Positions 24,632 to 34,036 of a DNA stretch of 64,000 nucleotides are shown here, in pieces. The translations under genes and the position numbers were made by a program. The notes beneath the pieces were generated by a model that worked only from the letters and a program-made list of their open reading frames with translations, had not been told where the DNA came from and searched no databases. Location of the stretch: positions 1-64,000 of the forward strand of contig NZ_JAERQJ010000002.1 of the NCBI RefSeq assembly GCF_016735115.1, written 5' to 3'. Within the stretch, counting starts at the first letter, position 1. Every line of letters starts with the position of its first letter. The DNA is from Aquimarina mytili (GTDB lineage Bacteria; Bacteroidota; Bacteroidia; Flavobacteriales; Flavobacteriaceae).

Positions 24632-24841
24632 ACCTAAAAGATATCAATTCAGTGGGTTATAACCTAATTGTTAACATAAAGTTTTTATAATAGTATTCAA
24701 AAACTTAAAAATAAAGAGGAAACTTAAGTATATTGTAGTATAAATTCGTCTTTGCGCCAAATTTGACCTCGAACCTACTTTTTTTAAGGTAAAACCTGTA
24801 TTTAGATACAGTCAGGATATATCCAATTTTAAAACTATCAG

Positions 24842-26812
24842 ATGTTTCGCACGTTTCGTCATCGATTGTTATTTTGGTTTTTGGTTTTCATTAGCTTTAG
24901 CTTTGTGATTATCATGCTCTCTTTTGCTTATCTTGATAAGCGTGAACATATCTTACAGCGTACAGAGGCTATAGAACAATCTTATGTAATGCTTTTAAAA
25001 ACAGTAAAAGCACAACAGGATTTTTTTAGTTATGCAACCAAAGATCAAAAGTTCTTCAGTACTGGAGACAATGCATACCTTGATAATTATCTTACATTAC
25101 TAGATAGTACACGATTTCATTTAATGCATATTGATTTTAGTAAAAAAACTGAACTCTATACAAGTATAGAATCTATACGACTTGATATTACAGAAATTGA
25201 TGGCATTTTCTTAGAATTAATAGAAAATATTCAGGCAAGAGGATATAAAAATTATAATCTAGAGGGTAGTATGCGTAAAGATGCACATTGGCTTGAGAAT
25301 ATTACCGAAATTCCAACAGAAGATATCCTAAGACTAAGACGTTATGAGAAAGATTATATTATAAGAAATGAGAAAAGCTATGTAACCAGGTTCAAAAAGC
25401 GCATAGATTTGATTACAGACCATGTACAGAGTAACAATGCAATTTCGAATAAGCGAAAAAAAAGAATTCTCTATTACCTTGAAGGATATAACAATAAGTT
25501 TATGCAATTGGTTGAGTTGGATGAGCGTATTGGACTTAAAGATAATACAGGTTTAAAAGAAGTGTTAGATCGTGTTATTACGATTTGCGAAACTGGTTTT
25601 AGTGATGCTATATTCCAAGCCAAAGAATGGTCAAAAGCAGAATTTAAAAAGTTGACCATTTATTTTGGACTTGTCGCTCTTGCATTAATGATCATAAGTA
25701 TATGGATAAGTTCTATGATTTCTAAAAAAATCACCAAACCACTCACAGAATTAACCATGCACATCACACGTTTTGTTGATAGTAATTTTACATTAGAGAC
25801 AGAACATCCCGTAGTGAGAACACATGATGAAATCGGAAGTCTTACCCGGAATTTTTCCTTTTTAAAAGATGAAGTTATCTCCAGACTTAAATTTTTTAAA
25901 CAAAAGGTTGATGAACGCACCGAAGAATTGGCTAATGCGAATAAGAGATTACTTCGTTTGAGTGAAGCCAATAGTCGATTTGTACCTATAGAGTTTTTGC
26001 AAAACTTAGGAAGAGAAAGTATTGAACAAGTAGCATTAGGAGATCAGGTAGAACGTGAGATGACTGTAATTTTTTGTGATATTCGAGAGTTTACAAAATT
26101 GTCTGAATCTTTAAGTCCTCAAGAAAATTTTGATTTTCTAAACGAATACCTAAGCGGTATCGTACCTATTATAAAACGTAATGGTGGGTTTATAGATAAG
26201 TTTATAGGGGATTCGGTTATGGCCTTGTTTCCTAAAGAACCTGATGCAGCTATACGTACGGTTTTTGAGTTTGAAGATTTTTTGGAAGGATTTAATCATA
26301 AATTGAAGAAAAATAACAGACGCCCCATAGAACTAGGTACGGGTATACATACCGGAAACTTAATTTTAGGCACCATTGGGCATGAGCATCGATTAGAAAC
26401 GACCGTAATATCGGATGCAGTAAATACATCTTCAAGAGTGGAAGGGTTGACCAAGTATTATAAGGCAAGAACCATTTGTACAGAAGCGACACTTTCTAAG
26501 CTAAAAAATGAAGCGTCTTTTAAGTATCGTTTTTTGGATAGGGTTAAGGTGAAAGGAAAAACCAAAACGCTTTCGGTGTACGAATTTTTATCTCCTAAAG
26601 AAAAAGTAAAATTAGCGTACCTTGATATGTATAATAAAGCGGTAGATTATATTAAAAAAGAAAATGTAGCTGAAGCAACCAAAGTTTTTTCCGGATTGCA
26701 TTCAAAACACCCCAATGACAGAGCAGTAGAGATTTTTTTGGATCGATGTCATAATTATATAGAAAGAAAAGCATCCTCTTGGGATGAAATAACCCATATG
26801 ATTAATAAATAA
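24842..26812 (+). CDS. HAMP-linked class III adenylate/guanylate cyclase receptor
   Basis: The 656-residue protein has two membrane helices (about 8-29 and 273-293) flanking a helical sensor region of about 240 residues, a HAMP linker (ISKKITKPLTELTMHITRFV), a coiled coil, and a class III cyclase domain: VIFCDIREFTKLSES (first metal Asp), FIDKFIGDSVMALF (second Asp), and VISDAVNTSSRVEGLTKYY. The last 60 residues look like a short helical repeat. It should couple an external signal to cyclic nucleotide synthesis. A SthA-like gene starts 14 bp downstream, so the two are co-transcribed. Confidence 0.9.
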   Translation: MFRTFRHRLLFWFLVFISFSFVIIMLSFAYLDKREHILQRTEAIEQSYVMLLKTVKAQQDFFSYATKDQKFFSTGDNAYLDNYLTLLDSTRFHLMHIDFSKKTELYTSIESIRLDITEIDGIFLELIENIQARGYKNYNLEGSMRKDAHWLENITEIPTEDILRLRRYEKDYIIRNEKSYVTRFKKRIDLITDHVQSNNAISNKRKKRILYYLEGYNNKFMQLVELDERIGLKDNTGLKEVLDRVITICETGFSDAIFQAKEWSKAEFKKLTIYFGLVALALMIISIWISSMISKKITKPLTELTMHITRFVDSNFTLETEHPVVRTHDEIGSLTRNFSFLKDEVISRLKFFKQKVDERTEELANANKRLLRLSEANSRFVPIEFLQNLGRESIEQVALGDQVEREMTVIFCDIREFTKLSESLSPQENFDFLNEYLSGIVPIIKRNGGFIDKFIGDSVMALFPKEPDAAIRTVFEFEDFLEGFNHKLKKNNRRPIELGTGIHTGNLILGTIGHEHRLETTVISDAVNTSSRVEGLTKYYKARTICTEATLSKLKNEASFKYRFLDRVKVKGKTKTLSVYEFLSPKEKVKLAYLDMYNKAVDYIKKENVAEATKVFSGLHSKHPNDRAVEIFLDRCHNYIERKASSWDEITHMINK

Positions 26813-26826
26813 TAAAACATATATCT

Positions 26827-28251
26827 GTGAAAAAGTACGATCTAATTGTTATAGGCTCAGGGCCTGCCGGAGAAAAAGCAGCTGCAAAAGCAGCATATTT
26901 TGGGTATAAAGTAGCACTTGTAGAAAAGGAACGTACATTTGGTGGAGCAGGGGTGCAAACAGGAACTTTACCCTCAAAAACCTTAAAGGAAACAGCTTTA
27001 TACCTGTCTGGAGTATATCAAAAAGGGGTGTTTGGTGTAGATAAAGAGATTGGTAGAGAGACTGGGGTTCATGACTTTTTATATAGAAAAAATGTGGTTA
27101 CCAATCACATGAATAAGATGGTGAAATACAACCTCGAAAAGCATGGGATTGAATTATATGAAGGTTTTGCCAGTTTTATTAACAAAAATCATATCAAAAT
27201 ATCGGGTGAGTTAGAACAAACCATTGAAGGCAGATTTATTCTTATCGCTACAGGATCTTATCCATATCATCCAGAACATATTCCTTTTGATAATAAGCGA
27301 ATACTGGACTCTGACACTATTCTAAGCATCACAAAGTTTCCCAAATCAATATGCGTGTTGGGAGCAGGGGTTATTGGTTGTGAATATGCAACTATTTTTG
27401 GTGCAATGGGCGTAAAAACCTTTGTGGTTAATGATCATGATAAAATTCTCGGGTTTTTGGATACCGAGGTTTCTGAAGCCTTGGTAAAACAAATGAAGAA
27501 AAATGAAATAAAGATATTGTTCAACAACTCGGTTACTAGTTTTGAAATCCCCGAAAATGACGAAAAACCTCTAAAACTAGAGTTGCGATCAGGGCAAATA
27601 CTAAATGTAGATATGTTCTTGTTTGCTGCTGGTCGCAGTGGTCATATTAAAGGCTTAAATTGTGATGGAATCGGTTTGAAAACCGGAAAGCGCGAGACGG
27701 TTTTGGTAAATGATAAATTTCAGACTAATATTCCCAATATTTATGCTGTGGGTGATGTTATTGGGTTTCCGGCATTGGCCAGTACGAGTATGGAACAAGG
27801 TAGAATTGCTATAACACATATGTTTAATACAGCAGATTTAGAGTCTTTAGCTGATATTTTTCCCTATGGGATCTATACTGTTCCAGAGGTGTCTATGGTC
27901 GGAATAACAGAAGAGCAAGCCAATGAGGCTAAAATTGATTTTGGAGTTGGTTATAGTTATTACAGAGATACTGCCCGCGGAATGATTATGGGAGATACCG
28001 ATAATGGGTATCTGAAATTAATTTTTGACAAAAAGACTAAAGTTGTTTTAGGAGTACATATTATGGGATATTCTGCGACTGAATTAATTCATTATGGTAT
28101 GCAGCTTGTACAAGAGAAAAAGACTTTAGATCATCTAATTGCTACCGTTTTTAATTACCCAACATTACATGATTTGTACAAGTATGCCAGTTATGATGGG
28201 CTAGGAAATCTTGCAGGAAAAAAGGTAAAAAAAGCGGGAGAGTTGATATAA
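26827..28251 (+). CDS. sthA: SthA-like pyridine nucleotide transhydrogenase (flavoprotein), GTG start
   Basis: The 474-residue protein follows the dihydrolipoamide-dehydrogenase fold: FAD site IGSGPAGEKAAAKAA, NAD(P) site LGAGVIGCEYATIFGAMGV, second FAD motif NIPNIYAVGDVIGFP, and a C-terminal dimer domain with YPTLHDLYKYA. FLDTEVSEAL and GIYTVPEVSMVG match SthA closely. The redox loop reads FGGAGVQTGTLPSKTL, so both disulfide cysteines are missing, consistent with transhydrogenase rather than disulfide reductase chemistry. The first codon is GTG; no ATG is nearby. It lies 14 bp after the cyclase gene. Confidence 0.8.
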   Translation: MKKYDLIVIGSGPAGEKAAAKAAYFGYKVALVEKERTFGGAGVQTGTLPSKTLKETALYLSGVYQKGVFGVDKEIGRETGVHDFLYRKNVVTNHMNKMVKYNLEKHGIELYEGFASFINKNHIKISGELEQTIEGRFILIATGSYPYHPEHIPFDNKRILDSDTILSITKFPKSICVLGAGVIGCEYATIFGAMGVKTFVVNDHDKILGFLDTEVSEALVKQMKKNEIKILFNNSVTSFEIPENDEKPLKLELRSGQILNVDMFLFAAGRSGHIKGLNCDGIGLKTGKRETVLVNDKFQTNIPNIYAVGDVIGFPALASTSMEQGRIAITHMFNTADLESLADIFPYGIYTVPEVSMVGITEEQANEAKIDFGVGYSYYRDTARGMIMGDTDNGYLKLIFDKKTKVVLGVHIMGYSATELIHYGMQLVQEKKTLDHLIATVFNYPTLHDLYKYASYDGLGNLAGKKVKKAGELI

Positions 28252-28253
28252 AC

Positions 28254-28291
28254 AAAAACGGGCTGTTATGTGGTATAACAACCCGTTTTTT
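28254..28291. terminator. hairpin terminator after the SthA-like gene
   Basis: AAAAACGGG and CCCGTTTTT close a stem with inner TGTTAT/ATAACA, followed by TTTTTTC on the plus strand. A C-A mismatch interrupts it. Confidence 0.8.
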
Positions 28292-28319
28292 CGAACAATT
28301 CAATTTTAAAAAATCAACA

Positions 28320-29078
28320 CTAAAAATTTATTCTTCCGGTTCCTATATTACCGCTATAGTAATAATCCCAGGCATCAGCCGTATCATTATCTAACCATAC
28401 GTTAGGATAAGACCAAAATTGAGAAAATCCAGTTGCAGGGATCGTTTGATCACTCTGCCATAATTGACAGATAAATTCTTTTACAAACCATCCATTCATA
28501 CCTTTTAAATATAAATGCCCGTAGTCCACTTCAACCCATTCTACTGCAGCTCCTGGAATAGCTCCTCTAAATAAATATCCATCATATCCGCCATCAAGAC
28601 TGTTACCAGCTCCATTCATCCAATTAAAGGCAGGAGTATATCCACCAGCACTTGTGGTAAATCTAATATACGCGCCAACAGGACCATCGGTTTCATTATA
28701 GGTCTGTGTACCCGTTTTTACCCAAACTCTGTAATACCATTCTGTACTAAAATCTTTGTTTATTTGTTTGGATTGGTTGCTTAAATAGTTCTTAACTTCT
28801 TTATCGAATTTTAGCATCGCTTCCTGCAATGGTACATCATCATCAAAATGTACTTTTAATACAGGACTAACGGTTTCTTTAAAATCCTTTAGTATTTCCC
28901 CATCATTACCAGTGGTACTTTTAAACCCTTCATTTTTTTGATTTAAGTTGTTTTTTTCAACTTCTTCGATCTCCAGAGATTGGTTGGTCTCGTTTACAAG
29001 ATCTGACTTTTCGCAGGATACTATCCAAAATACCCCAATTAATAAAGCCACGGTTTTAAGATTATGAATTTTTTTCAT
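28320..29078 (-). CDS. lipoprotein with PLAT-like C-terminal domain
   Basis: The 252-residue protein has a lipoprotein signal (FWIVSC). An acidic, probably disordered linker (about 25-115) precedes a beta-rich domain starting WYYRVWVKTGTQTYNETDGP with VGAYIRFTTSAGG, EWVEVDYGHLYLKG and GWFVKEFICQLW, which resembles PLAT/LH2-type beta sandwiches. That assignment is by eye and uncertain. A surface lipid- or ligand-binding role would fit. It is monocistronic. Confidence 0.5.
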   Translation of the reverse strand: MKKIHNLKTVALLIGVFWIVSCEKSDLVNETNQSLEIEEVEKNNLNQKNEGFKSTTGNDGEILKDFKETVSPVLKVHFDDDVPLQEAMLKFDKEVKNYLSNQSKQINKDFSTEWYYRVWVKTGTQTYNETDGPVGAYIRFTTSAGGYTPAFNWMNGAGNSLDGGYDGYLFRGAIPGAAVEWVEVDYGHLYLKGMNGWFVKEFICQLWQSDQTIPATGFSQFWSYPNVWLDNDTADAWDYYYSGNIGTGRINF

Positions 29079-29360
29079 TCGTTTTAATTTTATTATTAAT
29101 AATTTAATTAGTTAGTTGTAGCCCCTTCATCTGCCGGCAAGAAAAATATTCGTACAACCTGATACAAATGTATTAGCTTTGTGTAAATAAAATAAGAGTC
29201 GTATATCCCTGTTTATTAGTTGTTTAAACCCTTTTGTGAAGGGGTTATTTCCCCATCAGTAATTCTCGATATTTATTGTAGAAATTTGCACCTATTTCAA
29301 TACAGAATAATATTCGTATACTTGTTCCTTTTTATATATAACCCTTGAAATATTTTATAA

Positions 29361-30278
29361 ATGATTCTTAGAATTCTTTTTCTCTTTATACTTGTAATCA
29401 CACCATCCATTCATGCTCAGGATTATATTGATCTTGTTAAAATCAATTATGGTTCTATTTTAGATGCCGGATTTGAGGGCAGCGATACCCAAACGAATGT
29501 AAACTTACTGGATGTTGGAGTCACGTATCCTATAAGACTTAATGAGAACACTGCAATTATAACTGGAATCGATTATATTCAACATTCATTAGATCTTTTT
29601 CCAAATTCAGAAACAATTAATCTCAATAATATCACGATTAAGGCTGGATTAAATATTAAGCATGGATCAAAATGGTCTGGTACGTACTTGTTTTTACCAA
29701 AAATTGCAAGTCAAGATTTGCATACCGATGGAGATCATTTATTTTTTGGTGGGGTAGCTTTATTAAAGTATCAAAAAAGCGAGCGCATGCAATATCGATT
29801 TGGGGTTTATGCATCTAGCGAAGGTTTTGGAACTTTTATGACTCCAATTCTTGGACTATACTATATCAGCGAAAATAAAGATTGGGAGATTTCTGCAAGT
29901 TTACCCATCAATGCAGATGTAAATCATCGTTTTAATAATGCCGTAGCAGTAGGTTTAGGATTTCAAGCTTTTGTGCGTTCATTTAGCATGGAGCGTGACG
30001 AAAATACTCCAGAATTATACACACAAATGTCTAATATAGAGTTTGGCCCTTATGTGCAACACAGTTTTTTAGATCAGAGTATCTTGGTTCGTCTACAAGC
30101 CGGATACTCAACAGCATCATACGAAGTATTTGAAGAAGGGGATACACTCCCTATTCGAGTTTCGGCATTTGAGTTTGGAGATAATCGTAATCTACTTAAC
30201 CCTGAGATGACTGGTAATGTTTTTGTTAGAGTAGGAGCTACGTATCGTTTTCATTTGAAAGAGAAAAAAGAAGAGTAA
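29361..30278 (+). CDS. DUF6268-type outer membrane beta-barrel protein
   Basis: The 305-residue protein has a signal peptide cleaved near SIHAQ, then alternating amphipathic strands with aromatic girdles (DVGVTYPIRLNENTAIITGI, GGVALLKYQKSERMQYRFGV, FVRVGATYRFHL). The pattern fits DUF6268, a Bacteroidota outer-membrane barrel family. Its cargo or ligand is unknown. It is a single gene followed by a clear terminator. Confidence 0.75.
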   Translation: MILRILFLFILVITPSIHAQDYIDLVKINYGSILDAGFEGSDTQTNVNLLDVGVTYPIRLNENTAIITGIDYIQHSLDLFPNSETINLNNITIKAGLNIKHGSKWSGTYLFLPKIASQDLHTDGDHLFFGGVALLKYQKSERMQYRFGVYASSEGFGTFMTPILGLYYISENKDWEISASLPINADVNHRFNNAVAVGLGFQAFVRSFSMERDENTPELYTQMSNIEFGPYVQHSFLDQSILVRLQAGYSTASYEVFEEGDTLPIRVSAFEFGDNRNLLNPEMTGNVFVRVGATYRFHLKEKKEE

Positions 30279-30598
30279 TTCTCAAACATAGTATTACACT
30301 AACTAAAAAACACCTTACAGAATGATGCAAGGTGTTTTTTTAGAATTTGGCTAATTCAAATACTATCTCCTCTATAACTAACTATCTCTTTTTTGGTTTT
30401 AAGAAGTGATAATTTTGATTCAAATGTATCGTATTATATGTATAAACAAAAGAGGGATATAGCCTATTTTTAAAGGTTAAAAACCCCTTTATCAGTTGTT
30501 TAACTAATTATGTTGAGTTTTATAATGAAATGTTAAAAACTTGTTTTTACTTTTTCATTAAATTGTGATTTCTTTGCTGTTGGGAAAAAATAACACAA
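30279..30598. other. AT-rich intergenic region
   Basis: Apart from the terminator at 30305-30340 the gap holds only AT-rich sequence. I see no open frame with a good start, no clear promoter and no repeat. Confidence 0.5.
30305..30340. terminator. hairpin terminator after the outer membrane gene
   Basis: AAAAAACACCTT and AAGGTGTTTTTT form a perfect 12-bp stem with a 12-base loop, with A and T runs on either side. Confidence 0.9.
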
Positions 30599-31174
30599 TT
30601 GGAAGAGCAGGTAAAAGAACAAAGTAAGGTATACACACGGTACAACTTTTTTAATAAAACGTATTGTGTCTTTAGAGGGGTGCCCTTACGTGAAATCTCA
30701 AGAAGAAAGCCTAATTATAGAAGCGAATCAGGAAGCACATACTATTATACAAAACATGGTGTATATAGACTATCAAATCACTGGGGAAGAGCAGCAAAAT
30801 GCCAATGGAGATTGGTATCTGATTTTCCGGCAGAAATAGATGATTTACGCCTAGGGTACGCAGATTGGGTGGATTTTAGAGAAAACCTTGACCCAGATGT
30901 TGATGCATATTACATTTCTGTAGACTTTGAAACCAAAAAAGTGAGCTATATGCACAAAGACAACCCCAATTATAATGAAATTGCGGTTTTACGATCTGCA
31001 GATGCTACGCGCAAACTTATCAAGCAAATCAAAAACCTTTTAGAAACACACAAGTGGGCCAAATACTACGATTATGATGACCTTGACGAATTTCGAGAAG
31101 ATGTAGTTACACGCCTCATAAATAGTAATCTTTCCCTTAACGAGTTGCGCAGAGAATTAGTCGAAGAATATTAG
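30599..31174 (+). CDS. conserved hypothetical protein, 191 aa, TTG start
   Basis: The reading frame is open from a TTG at 30599, and no ATG occurs in the first 100 codons, so TTG is the probable start. The protein is soluble, without signal or membrane segment. It has a Tyr/Trp-rich N-terminal half (TYYYTKHGVYRLSNHWGRAA, KCQWRLVSDF) and a charged helical tail. I do not recognise the family. The sharply conserved-looking aromatic segment suggests a nucleic-acid or nucleotide-binding fold, but this is a guess. Confidence 0.6.
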   Translation: MEEQVKEQSKVYTRYNFFNKTYCVFRGVPLREISRRKPNYRSESGSTYYYTKHGVYRLSNHWGRAAKCQWRLVSDFPAEIDDLRLGYADWVDFRENLDPDVDAYYISVDFETKKVSYMHKDNPNYNEIAVLRSADATRKLIKQIKNLLETHKWAKYYDYDDLDEFREDVVTRLINSNLSLNELRRELVEEY

Positions 31175-31273
31175 ATCAAGTTGTACATTGGGTAAAATAT
31201 TAATTGGATAAAACATTGATATAGTTACGATTATTTAAGATCTTTATAGTGCTGATAATTAGTGTTTTATTTC

Positions 31274-31966
31274 ATGAATATTTTAGTATTCATATCATGC
31301 TTTATTTTCGCTATCACTTTTGGGTTTAGTCAGGATACCTATATTACCCAAAGACAAGACATGGTCAATAATCAATTAAAAATAAGAGGAATAGTAGATT
31401 TAGCTACTATAAATGCTATGCGTGCTGTTCCCAGACATGTTTTTGTTCCTGAAAATGCTCAAAAATATGCTTATGAAGATCGACCTTTGTCTATTGGTAA
31501 AGGGCAAACTATTTCTCAACCATATATTGTTGCCTTTATGACCCAGGAGTTGCGATTACAATCAGAGCATAAGGTGTTAGAAATAGGTACAGGTTCTGGA
31601 TATCAGGCAGCTGTACTGGCAGAAATCGCAAAAGAGGTATACACCATTGAAATTATTGAATCTTTAGGAAAAAGAGCAAAGGAACAACTAGATACATTGG
31701 GATATCAAAATGTTGAAGTACGAATAGGAGATGGGTATCATGGATGGAAAGAAAAGGCTCCTTTTGATGCTATAATTGTCACCGCAGGGATTGACAGCAT
31801 ACCCAAGCCATTATTGGATCAGCTTGCAGAAGGAGGCCGAATGATAATTCCTGCAGGACCCCGCAACGCCATGCATTTACTACTAGTTACCAAGAATAAC
31901 GGGAAAGTACGAACCAAAAAACGATTACCTGTACGATTTGTACCTTTTGTAAGAGGAAGGAATTAA
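31274..31966 (+). CDS. pcm: exported protein-L-isoaspartate O-methyltransferase
   Basis: I chose the ATG at 31274 (not the upstream GTG at 31262) because it starts a clean signal peptide, MNILVFISCFIFAITFGFSQ. The rest, 210 residues, is a full PCMT: RQDMVNNQLKIRGI, VPRHVFVPE, the TISQPYIVAFM motif, the AdoMet site VLEIGTGSGYQAAVLAEI, and IIVTAGIDSIPKPLLDQL. It transfers methyl groups to L-isoaspartyl residues to start repair. Export is unusual, since AdoMet is cytoplasmic; the signal may instead be a membrane anchor. Confidence 0.85.
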   Translation: MNILVFISCFIFAITFGFSQDTYITQRQDMVNNQLKIRGIVDLATINAMRAVPRHVFVPENAQKYAYEDRPLSIGKGQTISQPYIVAFMTQELRLQSEHKVLEIGTGSGYQAAVLAEIAKEVYTIEIIESLGKRAKEQLDTLGYQNVEVRIGDGYHGWKEKAPFDAIIVTAGIDSIPKPLLDQLAEGGRMIIPAGPRNAMHLLLVTKNNGKVRTKKRLPVRFVPFVRGRN

Positions 31967-31981
31967 TCAAATTATATTAAA

Positions 31982-32092
31982 CTACTCTTTATTTTTATTT
32001 CGTTTTCGAAGTATATAAATTATTAAAGCAATTGGTGTTATTAACATTGTGAAAACAATGAGAAGTAAGATAATTTGCCATATACCAATCAT
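31982..32092 (-). CDS. 36-residue single-TM peptide
   Basis: ATG (32092) to TAG (31982) encodes 36 residues: one membrane helix (IWQIILLLIVFTMLITPIAL) followed by a basic end (RKRNKNKE). The inside-positive tail suggests a C-in membrane peptide. It lies alone between pcm and tetR on the opposite strand. Supported by composition only. Confidence 0.4.
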   Translation of the reverse strand: MIGIWQIILLLIVFTMLITPIALIIYILRKRNKNKE

Positions 32093-32155
32093 AGAAGTAA
32101 AATTATATTTTGATTCAAAAATAGAAAATCACACCAATTAAGAGCTAAATACGCC

Positions 32156-32186
32156 TTGATTTAGTAAAAAATAAGTATTATATTTG
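32156..32186 (+). promoter_or_regulatory. promoter of the tetR-alkB operon (-33 TTG, -7 TATATTTG)
   Basis: TTG (32156-32158) and TATATTTG (32179-32186) are separated by 20 bp and match the Bacteroidota consensus TTG / TAnnTTTG. The tetR ATG lies 31 bp downstream. Confidence 0.65.
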
Positions 32187-32208
32187 ACTAATAAACGAAA
32201 ATAGTCAA
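32184..32208 (+). promoter_or_regulatory. TetR-type operator, TTGACTA-N11-TAGTCAA
   Basis: A perfect inverted repeat with 7-bp arms and 11-bp spacer overlaps the end of the -7 element and ends 9 bp before the tetR ATG. Size and position fit an autoregulatory TetR-family operator that would block RNA polymerase. Confidence 0.65.
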
Positions 32209-32217
32209 AAATTATAA

Positions 32218-32796
32218 ATGAGCCCGACAAAACAAAAATTACTCTCGACTGCGAGTAAAACATTTAGTAAGTATGGATTCTATAAGACTTCTATGGATGA
32301 GATTGCAAAATCTGCCAGAAAAGCAAAAGGGTCTTTATATTATCACTTTAACAGCAAAGAGTTACTTTTTCGTGAAGTTGTATTATCAGAGCTTACTTTT
32401 TTAAAAGAAGAGCTCACATTAATTTTTGAAAATCATGATGCTGATAGTAGAGAAATCATAAGGGCCTATATGATTAAACGTATGGAGGTTATGAATATCT
32501 CTATAAACTATCAGGAAACCCTGCGACCAGAATTTTACGAGTTTTATGAATTCTTAAATGACGTGATTTTAGAGATGGATCAATGGGAGAAACAGCAAAT
32601 CACAGAAATTCTAAATAGAGGAGTAGTTAAAGAAGAGTTAGATCTACCAGGAAATATTGAAGTATATGCAGAAATGTTATTGATTTTTCTTAAAGGTTTA
32701 GAAACTCCTTTATTCTTAAAAGGGCAATACGAAAGATTGATCTCTAATTTTGATAACCTTATTGGAATACTAACTAAAGGCATCTCTAAAGTATAA
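32218..32796 (+). CDS. TetR-family transcriptional regulator
   Basis: The 192-residue protein begins with the TetR HTH (KQKLLSTASKTFSKYGFYKT then MDEIAKSARKAKGSLYYHFNSKELLF), followed by an all-helical ligand domain. It lies 25 bp before the alkane monooxygenase gene and is preceded by a promoter-overlapping inverted repeat, so it probably represses its own operon and is released by a hydrophobic or fatty ligand. Confidence 0.9.
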   Translation: MSPTKQKLLSTASKTFSKYGFYKTSMDEIAKSARKAKGSLYYHFNSKELLFREVVLSELTFLKEELTLIFENHDADSREIIRAYMIKRMEVMNISINYQETLRPEFYEFYEFLNDVILEMDQWEKQQITEILNRGVVKEELDLPGNIEVYAEMLLIFLKGLETPLFLKGQYERLISNFDNLIGILTKGISKV

Positions 32797-32821
32797 TTGT
32801 TGAATCCTAATACCCAGAAGA

Positions 32822-33862
32822 ATGAAAAGGCTAAAATATCTCTTAGTATATACACTACCAATTACAGTTTATTTTTCTTTTAATAGCACAGGGGCAATGA
32901 CCTTTATTCCATTTATTATATTTTTTGGTTTTGTTCCGCTATTAGAATTATTCCTAAAGCCAGATGCATCAAATTTTGATAAAGAAACTGCCACCGCAGA
33001 AAAAAATAACCCTGTTTATGATTGGGTGATGTATTTATCATTACCTGTACAATTAGGTATGCTGGTGTATTTTCTTTTTGTAATACAGGAAACTCCATTT
33101 GGCACTACAGAGTTTTTTGGAAGAGTTTCTGCCATGGGATTGATGTGTGGAGTTTTAGGAATTAATGTTGGTCATGAGCTTGGGCATCGACGAAGTAGGA
33201 GAGAACAATTGATAGGAGAAATATTATTGTTAACATCACTAGATACCCATTTTTTGCCATATCATAATGGGGGTCATCATAAAGATGTTGCAACACCAAA
33301 TGATGCAGCTACGGCAAAAAAGAACCAAATTTTATTCACTTTTTGGATAACTTCTCATTTTGGAAGTTATTTTAAGGCCTGGAGATTAGAAAATGAACGA
33401 TTACAACAGCAAGGCAAATCACCATTTTCTATACAAAACAGAATGATTGTATACTCTTTTGCCAATATTGCACTTTTAGGATTGATTTTTTATTTTTTTG
33501 GGACACATGTATTGATTGCCTTTATTGCTGCAGCAATACTAGGGATTATGCTATTAGAAACCGTTAACTATATAGAGCACTATGGTCTAATGAGGAAAAA
33601 AACAGAAACAGGAACCTACGAGCGTGTAAAACACCATCATTCATGGAACTCTGATCATCCTATAGGTCGTTTATTATTATTTAACCTTTCTAGACATTCT
33701 GATCATCATTATAATGGGAGTAAAAAGTATGCTGTATTAAAATCATTGCCGCAAAGTCCACAAATGCCAACAGGTTATCCCGGAATGATGGTATTGGCTT
33801 TATTTCAACCGTTATGGTTCATACTAATGAATAGAAAATTAAAAACGTTACAAGAATCGTAA
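32822..33862 (+). CDS. alkB: alkane 1-monooxygenase (AlkB-type, non-haem di-iron)
   Basis: The 346-residue membrane protein has six or so helices and the conserved histidine boxes of the AlkB family: NVGHELGHRRSRRE, HNGGHHKDVATPNDAATAKK, ETVNYIEHYGLMRKK and FNLSRHSDHHYNGSKKY. The HHHSWNSDH segment is also typical. The enzyme hydroxylates the terminal carbon of alkanes using reduced rubredoxin; neither rubredoxin nor its reductase is nearby. It is co-transcribed with tetR. Confidence 0.9.
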   Translation: MKRLKYLLVYTLPITVYFSFNSTGAMTFIPFIIFFGFVPLLELFLKPDASNFDKETATAEKNNPVYDWVMYLSLPVQLGMLVYFLFVIQETPFGTTEFFGRVSAMGLMCGVLGINVGHELGHRRSRREQLIGEILLLTSLDTHFLPYHNGGHHKDVATPNDAATAKKNQILFTFWITSHFGSYFKAWRLENERLQQQGKSPFSIQNRMIVYSFANIALLGLIFYFFGTHVLIAFIAAAILGIMLLETVNYIEHYGLMRKKTETGTYERVKHHHSWNSDHPIGRLLLFNLSRHSDHHYNGSKKYAVLKSLPQSPQMPTGYPGMMVLALFQPLWFILMNRKLKTLQES

Positions 33863-33878
33863 GAAAAACATATACTAC

Positions 33879-33910
33879 AAAAGCCTCAATTACAAATTGA
33901 GGCTTTTTTT
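33879..33910 (+). terminator. terminator after alkB
   Basis: AAAAGCCTCAATT and AATTGAGGCTTTT make a 13-bp perfect stem with loop ACA, followed by TTT. Confidence 0.9.
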
Positions 33911-34036
33911 AGATACGAATAAGTATTTCACTTCACTAACATTAACAAATCAATGACTTATTGCGTATCTGGTTAAGGGGCAAAAATATATTCATATTCG
34001 TGAACTCCCAATATTGATTCAAGAAGAGCGTAATGA

